Of a stretch of DNA of 64,000 nucleotides, positions 58,750 to 64,000 are shown in pieces (position 1 is the first letter of the stretch; every line of letters begins with the position of its first letter). The notes under the pieces are model-generated. The model saw nothing but the letters and a program-made list of their open reading frames with translations, was not told the origin of the DNA and did no database searches. The stretch spans positions 903,501 to 967,500 of the forward strand of contig JAQFVV010006450.1 of assembly GCA_028023455.1 (NCBI GenBank), in the 5' to 3' direction. A program made the translations under genes and the position numbers. This DNA comes from Epiperipatus broadwayi. Taxonomy: Eukaryota > Onychophora > Udeonychophora > Euonychophora > Peripatidae.

Positions 58750-59220
58750 TATTTACAATCAACATAATGCATTTAATTGTTAAATTTTAGTTTGATTTTG
58801 AAATATTGCAAAATATAATATAATGTGCAGCTTTACGTAGAACTGAAATGTTGGATAAGTAAAAAAAGTGAAAAAAAAAAAAGTTTAAAACCTTATTAAA
58901 CATGTGGACATGAAGGAAGTAGAAAAGATCAGTTGAAAAGAAAACATCAGAAATGTTGAAGTCTTCCAAAAAGAATGAATAAAGAAAAAGTATTTTCTGC
59001 AAGCATCATGAAGGAAAAACTGACTTTGGACATATATTTAGAGGCAGCTGAATTATGGAAAGTTGTTGTGGAAAGGGTAGCAGAAGTAAAAGAGATATAA
59101 AAAATTGCTAATGATAAAAACATAATAGTCATGGGAATTTGGGAAAGTAGAACAAGAGACAAAAAGATTTAGAGAATATTGTCTAGTTCTATATGTGAGA
59201 TTTGCTTTTGGTAGTTAACT
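58750..59220 (+). pseudogene. Possible RTE relic, C-terminal part
   Basis: Plus-strand fragments read PKRMNKEKVFSAS near 58968-59006, then in the next frame FGHIFRGS near 59025-59048, then CCGKGSRSKRD near 59061-59093. In RTE proteins the same region shows NEEVL-x-RM, K-x(2-3)-(Y/F)FGHI-R, and GK-x-GKR-x-RR in this order. All frames are broken and the match is only by short words. Confidence 0.38.
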
Positions 59221-61045
59221 AATGATTACAATGATGATATATACATATTTAGCATGTGGATTTTTTAGTCAGCTTAAGAACAAGATGTCATAAAGAGAAC
59301 TGTACAGATTTTAAATAGAGTATACAATCATTAGTAGACCTATTAATGCTTTCAATTCTGCCATTGTAACATTTGATCAACATTAACTATGTGATTCATA
59401 ATTTGTATTTGCTCATATTTACAGAGATCATTGTCTGATGTATTCCATTTCTGAAACAGATGAGCATAATGACTATGAGTTGTCCTGAATCTGTTGGGGT
59501 GACTTGAGTTACATTTAGGAAGTCAAATCCTGCTGGCTTTTTGTTTGATTTTGAAAACAAAATTTATTTCAAATGTTATAAGAATTTCATTTTTTATACC
59601 ATATTTTCAATTGCTGATTATTGTTTGAACATCAAAAAAGAGATTTCAATTTGAGACAAGTCTTAGGTAATTAAACTATATAGAGTTTCTGGCAAGACTA
59701 ATATGCATAACTATCCATGAGGCAGTTTTTTTCTGATATTTAATGTGGGAATATATGAAAGACAGCAAGCCATTGCAAAGGAGATTTGAATATGTCAGAA
59801 ATATTTCTCATGGTAATATTTAATTAATTATACAGAAGTTTAGTGTGAGAACTTTTTCTCCAAACAGAGATACAGTATTCACCAGTGGAAAATGCTAACA
59901 TTAAAGAAACTGTAAATTACTTTATTACAAGTCCAAATAGTATCAGTTAGTATACAGAAATTAATTTTAAACTAGTATACAGAAATTAATTTTGAACTAA
60001 CCTCACATAAATAATGAAAAAGAAGTTAGGCTTAGATCCAAGATTACTTTTAAATAACATAAAGTAAGATTGTATTTCAGACTATTATTGCAAAAGATTA
60101 TATTCAGATTATGTGATGATTCATTAATGTTTAGATGAAAAATTGAATATACTGCTTTCATTGGATTAGGCATAAAACCTCTGTTTTTGAAATAGATTTT
60201 TTTTTCCTTTTTTTATATCCTTAAGATTTTTCTCTTTCAGGAAAGGTTCTCTTTTGAAGAGCAAAGCAGTATCATTAGCGTAGACGATTTCCTATATTTG
60301 TATCTGAAAGATCATTAATGAATATAAAAGAAATGAGAGAATTGAACCTTATAGTAGGTCATTCCATAAAATTTTGTATCAATATACTATGATGATCATT
60401 TAGTATTATTTGAGTTTTTTATTGAAGAGCATTTTGTCAAGTAAATTAATGGTTTTTCCTCTATTTAAGAACTTTAAAAACTTCCAAACAGACACATTAG
60501 TGATATAAGATCAATAAATGGTAGTACCAGTTTTTATTTATTTTGAATGACTTCTTTTAATGTTTTCAAAGATAAAACTTGTTCACAACAACATCTTTAT
60601 GGCCTAAAACCAGCTTGCTTTATAGGACTTCCTATAAGTAAAATCATTTGATCAACTATTATATTGAATCTGTATTATTTTTTAATATCAAACATATTCT
60701 ACTTTGTCTATTAGTGCAATTATATTCTCAATGATTGCTTTCTGTTTTTATTTAATAGTTTTGTATTATCTTTTAAACAGGATGACACTTTCATTAGTTG
60801 TCCAACATTATTGCCATTAACAAATGAGTTAAGCTTTACTACTTTCTATTAATATTTAACAAAGTGCATAAATTTGTTTATCCTATTTCAGTTCTGCCAC
60901 CTAGTTGTAGTCTTGAATAATTAGTAGATATCAGAGGCTTGATGGTAGAACTGTAGTAAAATAAATAGATTTCTACTTAAACATATTGTAAATAAGTAAA
61001 TAGCTCAGATTATTTGTAATGTAACAAGAAATAATTAAAGTTTTC
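59221..61045. other. AT-rich stretch without recognisable gene
   Basis: Apart from a 25-bp tandem duplication (listed), I see no supported feature. Confidence 0.5.
59948..59997 (+). repeat. 25-bp tandem duplication
   Basis: TAGTATACAGAAATTAATTT occurs twice in succession (59948, 59973), with TAAAC and TGAAC endings. Confidence 0.85.
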
Positions 61046-61541
61046 AATGAGTTATATCGTGTTTGTAATCCTATCACAACTATCCATCAATCCAGAAGTT
61101 AGACCAACCTCTCAGATCATAGATACATTAGAAACATATACTTTTTGACACCATTCCTATAGCAAATGTTACAATTCAACTTTATATATAGTTTATTTCT
61201 AGAAAAACTCCAAACTTAATTTTTATATATATTAATTACATTTCTATCACATATTACTGACACATTGCCCAAAAACATGTGATAAGGATAAATGATCCCC
61301 AAGAGGTTCATTTCATACTGAACCAGCACTCATCAGTTAACCCAGATTACAATCTCTTACACTTACGTTCATCATTTGTTCAGTATATATCTTGATTTAC
61401 AAATTACTATAGTTTAAATGATAGCTTTCAAATTTTTTGCAGTACAAATCAATGTAATGGAAATGTATCAATAACTGTTAGTAATTATTAATCAATAAAC
61501 ATCACACGATCACCATTTCTTATTTTCACTTATAATTGTTA

Positions 61542-61694
61542 TTAAAACAGGCAAAACTCTCCATACAATAAGCCAGAAACTTGTCTGGGGATAGGCACTA
61601 GATGGGGATTTTATGTTCAAGCCATCTGGCATCCATTGATTACTCTGGCTTGTACTGAGTGGCAATAGTGTATGGAGAGTTTTGCCTGTTTTAA
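61542..61694. mobile_element. MITE M2
   Basis: Terminal inverted repeats of about 27 bases: ATTAAAACAGGCAAAACTCT at 61542 and the complement ending at 61694 (GGAGAGTTTTGCCTGTTTTAAT). The inner part (GGGGATAGGCACTAGATGGG, CCATTGATTACTCTGG) recurs in diverged form at 34716-34845 without the terminal repeats. Confidence 0.75.
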
Positions 61695-61703
61695 TTATTA
61701 ATC

Positions 61704-61870
61704 AACCTAGACATTGTTTCTAGCTCAAATAAGTTCTTTTTTTAAGTCTTATTTAATGGATAATGTATCAGTAGTGGTAACGTGGGCAATACTTCTATGC
61801 CACTGCTAATATGTTATCCATTAAATAAGACTTAAAAAAACTTGTTTGAGCTAGCCATAATGTCTAGGTT
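61704..61870. mobile_element. Foldback element F5
   Basis: AACCTAGACATTGTTTCTAG at 61704 and AACCTAGACATTATGGCTAG read from 61870 on the reverse strand. The arms share AAGTCTTATTTAATGGATAA and run for about 75 bases. The loop is about 20 bases. Confidence 0.82.
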
Positions 61871-62321
61871 GGTAAATGATTAGTAACAGTTATTGATACA
61901 TTTCTATTTCAGTGGTTTATATTAATGTTGTACTGTAGAAAATCTGAAACCTGTCATTTAAACTATAGGAATTTGCTATTTAGATATATACTGAACAAAT
62001 GATGAAGATATGTGTAAGAGATTGTGATATGGGCAAACTGATGAGCGCTGGTTTGATACAAAATGCACATCTTGGGAATCATTTATCTTTATCACATGTC
62101 TTTGGTCATATGTGATAGAATTGTAATTAATGTAAAATAAAAAAAATAAAGTTTGGAGTTTCTCTAGAAATAATGTGTATATAAAATTGAATTGTTTTAT
62201 GTGCTATATGAATTGTGTCAAAAAGTGTATGTTTCTAATGTATCTAAAGTCTGAGAAGTTGATCTGATTTCTGGGCTGATTGATGGTTGTGATAGAATTG
62301 CAAACATGATATAACTCATTT

Positions 62322-64000
62322 AAAGATATTGTGCAAACTGGAATCATGATGTTATGTTAGTTTTATAATTCTAAATATCAAATGTAATTTAATTTATCTT
62401 TTGCCTAATGAATTATTAGTTTTAAAAATATATTATTTCCATACAAAATCATAATTGTTCTGTAAGAGTTTCTCTTTTTATTTATTCTTAGTTGGGAATT
62501 ATCTCATTTTTTTTATGTGTATTATAGATCTTGTTTTATAACAGAAAACGTAAAAACATACTTAACATAGTTTGGCTTTTTATTTTAACTATGATATGTC
62601 ATTGCATCTGGATGAACCTTTGGAAATTTTTTCAATTAGCTGAGAATTTCAACACATGCTTAGATATGTTTTTTTACATCTGTTGCAATAGTAAAGAATT
62701 ATTTAGCATGTACATAAAACAAGTAAAGAAAATTATAAACAAACCTTGCAGTCAACTATTCTTTAGATTAGTGTCTTTTTTGAAATTTCTCTATGGGGGT
62801 TTGTCTATAAGTCTTTGCTCAACAATGGGCTGTGTAAAGCTGTTTAACTTACAGTTTTGATTTTAATCTAACATTTTAGTTAAACATTAGAAAAAAGAGT
62901 TAATTAACATATATGAAAATAACACAAAAAAACAGCCTATAAGTAGACTATTGTAAATAAAAATTTCTCCTACAACCTCTCTTATAAAAAAAACAATGAA
63001 AAAAAAGGCAAAATTCTAATCTTGTTAATTTTATGGTAGGGAAGGTTTGAATAATTATCTGTTCCTGTTTTATTCTCTAGATAAAAATAGCTAAATACCC
63101 ATTCACTGAGCAATATTTAATGATGAACAAATAAAATTCAAGTCTGTTGAAAAAATTTTCGAGTTTACTCACATTCAAGTATAATCTAGATTTAAACCTA
63201 GGTCATGAGCATACCAGATGAATGCACTACCATTCCTCATTTTACTCTTTCATTTTTTTTTTTTTTTTGTGAGTTCTTATTTTCATTTTATGCAGGATTC
63301 CTCAAACATTTCTCATCCTTGCCCATTTATTTTCCCTATCATATAACATTGAGAGAACTCTTTTTTCATCTAACTTATAATTTAAACATGGCAGTTTATT
63401 TGAACATACTACTTTCATTTTACAACTTATTTTACTTTTTTTTTTTTTTGCTATATTTTTTAAGATATAAAAAAGCAGGCTGCATCTTACAATAACTGTC
63501 CTTAAAGTATGAATATAAACTTTTATTTCATTTTTATGGCTTACAATTACAATATCTTCTTTATTTTGTCTTTTTCTTACAGTCTTAGTTTAATTCTTTC
63601 ATTTTAATTCTTTAGTGTTGTTTATTAATTTATTCTTTAAAAAAGTTAATATTGGAAATCCGATGATTGTGGAATGTTCTGTTCTTGCTTTGGAAGAATT
63701 CATACATGTTTTCCAACATGTTATTATGAGATTATTTGTCTTATTTTATTTTTTTTTAGTTCTTTTGATATTTTTATTTAACTTTACATTTCCTAACATT
63801 AGCTAATTGATTCAACACAATTTTTTAGATGCCACATATCTCTGTAGTAGCTAGCTAAGTAAATGCTTATTTACTGAAGGGAGCTGTGTGCATTTAACAG
63901 TTTATTGTAAATAAAATTTGCTTATTCCTCATGGGATCTTAAATCAGTTCATTTCACCCTATTTTGAAACTATCTATTGCAAGTCTGAATAATCAATGGA
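62322..64000. other. AT-rich stretch to the window end, no gene seen
   Basis: Frames at 62531-62860, 63205-63495 and 63615-63806 are hydrophobic AT-rich frames without family similarity that I recognise. A tRNA-like remnant at 63168-63240 is listed separately. Confidence 0.45.
63168..63240 (-). repeat. tRNA-like SINE remnant
   Basis: On the minus strand AATGGTAGTGCATTCATCTG (A-box-like) is followed by CATGACCTAGGTTTAAATCT, where AGGTTTAAATCT fits a B box (63189-63200). The spacing between boxes is about right for a tRNA. The ends do not pair well as an acceptor stem. Confidence 0.6.

Larger units (their letters stand above)
61046..62321. repeat. Large R1 palindrome, 1.28 kb
   Basis: Left arm about 61046-61505, right arm about 61871-62321, each about 450 bases. 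Both carry AATGAGTTATAT-type ends, GATACATTAGAAACATA, GATCCCCAAGAGGTTCATTT against CACATCTTGGGAATCATTTA, CATTTGTTCAGTATATATCT and GAAATGTATCAATAACTGTT (given for the left or in complement). The arms have drifted apart modestly. Two smaller foldback elements (61542-61694 and 61704-61870) fill the centre. This is the most complete R1 structure in the window. Confidence 0.82.

Noticed and set aside
62531-62860. 109-codon plus-strand frame, hydrophobic and Cys-containing
   Set aside because: AT-rich, no recognisable domain, no start or splice context, no relative in the window. Chance frame in T-rich DNA.
63205-63495. 96-codon hydrophobic frame resembling a membrane protein
   Set aside because: Composed largely of T runs giving Phe repeats, and begins inside a tRNA-like repeat remnant.

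Overview
The window is AT-dominated eukaryotic DNA. It has no operons, no ribosome binding sites, and long low-coding stretches with homopolymer and dinucleotide runs. Nearly everything I can identify is transposable-element DNA. The mix is RTE-type LINEs with short (TGA)n tails, Penelope-like remnants with a GIY-YIG-type C-terminus, a pogo/Tigger-like DNA transposon, foldback/MITE elements and tRNA-like SINE remnants. This points to an invertebrate animal. A lophotrochozoan such as a mollusc is a guess that I cannot prove from the sequence. I found no exon of a host gene, no rRNA, no intact tRNA gene and no CRISPR array.

Layout. At 0.4-1.3 kb there is a palindromic and tandem interspersed repeat, called R1 here. 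At 1.39-4.13 kb lies RTE copy A, with an inverted 5' part and a perfect 12-bp target-site duplication (TSD). At 10.2-14.3 kb an old, decayed RTE of a second family is split by a 2.76-kb non-LTR element (E1) with its own 15-bp TSD. At 15.10-16.38 kb is a pogo/Tigger-like element. At 20.9-22.4 kb is a 1.5-kb insertion with a TSD, placed in a locally duplicated sequence. RTE copy B (12-bp TSD, one frameshift) is at 24.26-27.20 kb, beside R1 and foldback sequence. A diverged relative of E1 is at 27.4-28.5 kb. From 29.9 to 36.6 kb there are hairpin elements, a decayed tandem repeat, a Penelope-like fragment inside a 1.2-kb inverted-repeat structure, and one copy of the M1 foldback MITE. An LTR-like sequence with a primer-binding-site-like motif is at 41.7-42.2 kb. 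A second Penelope-like fragment is at 44.0-44.4 kb. R1 and foldback pieces lie at 49.7-51.8 kb. RTE copy C is at 54.57-57.84 kb. It carries an uninterrupted 985-codon endonuclease plus reverse transcriptase frame and sits inside a second M1 copy, which also holds a hairpin of two opposed tRNA-like units. A further RTE relic is at 58.8-59.2 kb. A 1.28-kb palindromic R1 structure with two smaller foldback elements nested in it is at 61.05-62.32 kb.

How the parts work together. RTE copy C is the only element whose sequence looks able to encode a working protein. Its product would nick target DNA (APE endonuclease domain) and copy its own RNA in place (reverse transcriptase domain). Copies A and B are close relatives, so one family has amplified here more than once. 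Short non-autonomous elements (SINE-like, foldback) may have depended on such enzymes or on transposases encoded elsewhere. The nesting gives a relative order: the second-family RTE relic is older than E1, and M1 copy 2 is older than RTE copy C. No new biological system stands out. The most informative observations are the 5' inversion in copy A, the nested insertions, and the dense population of long hairpins.
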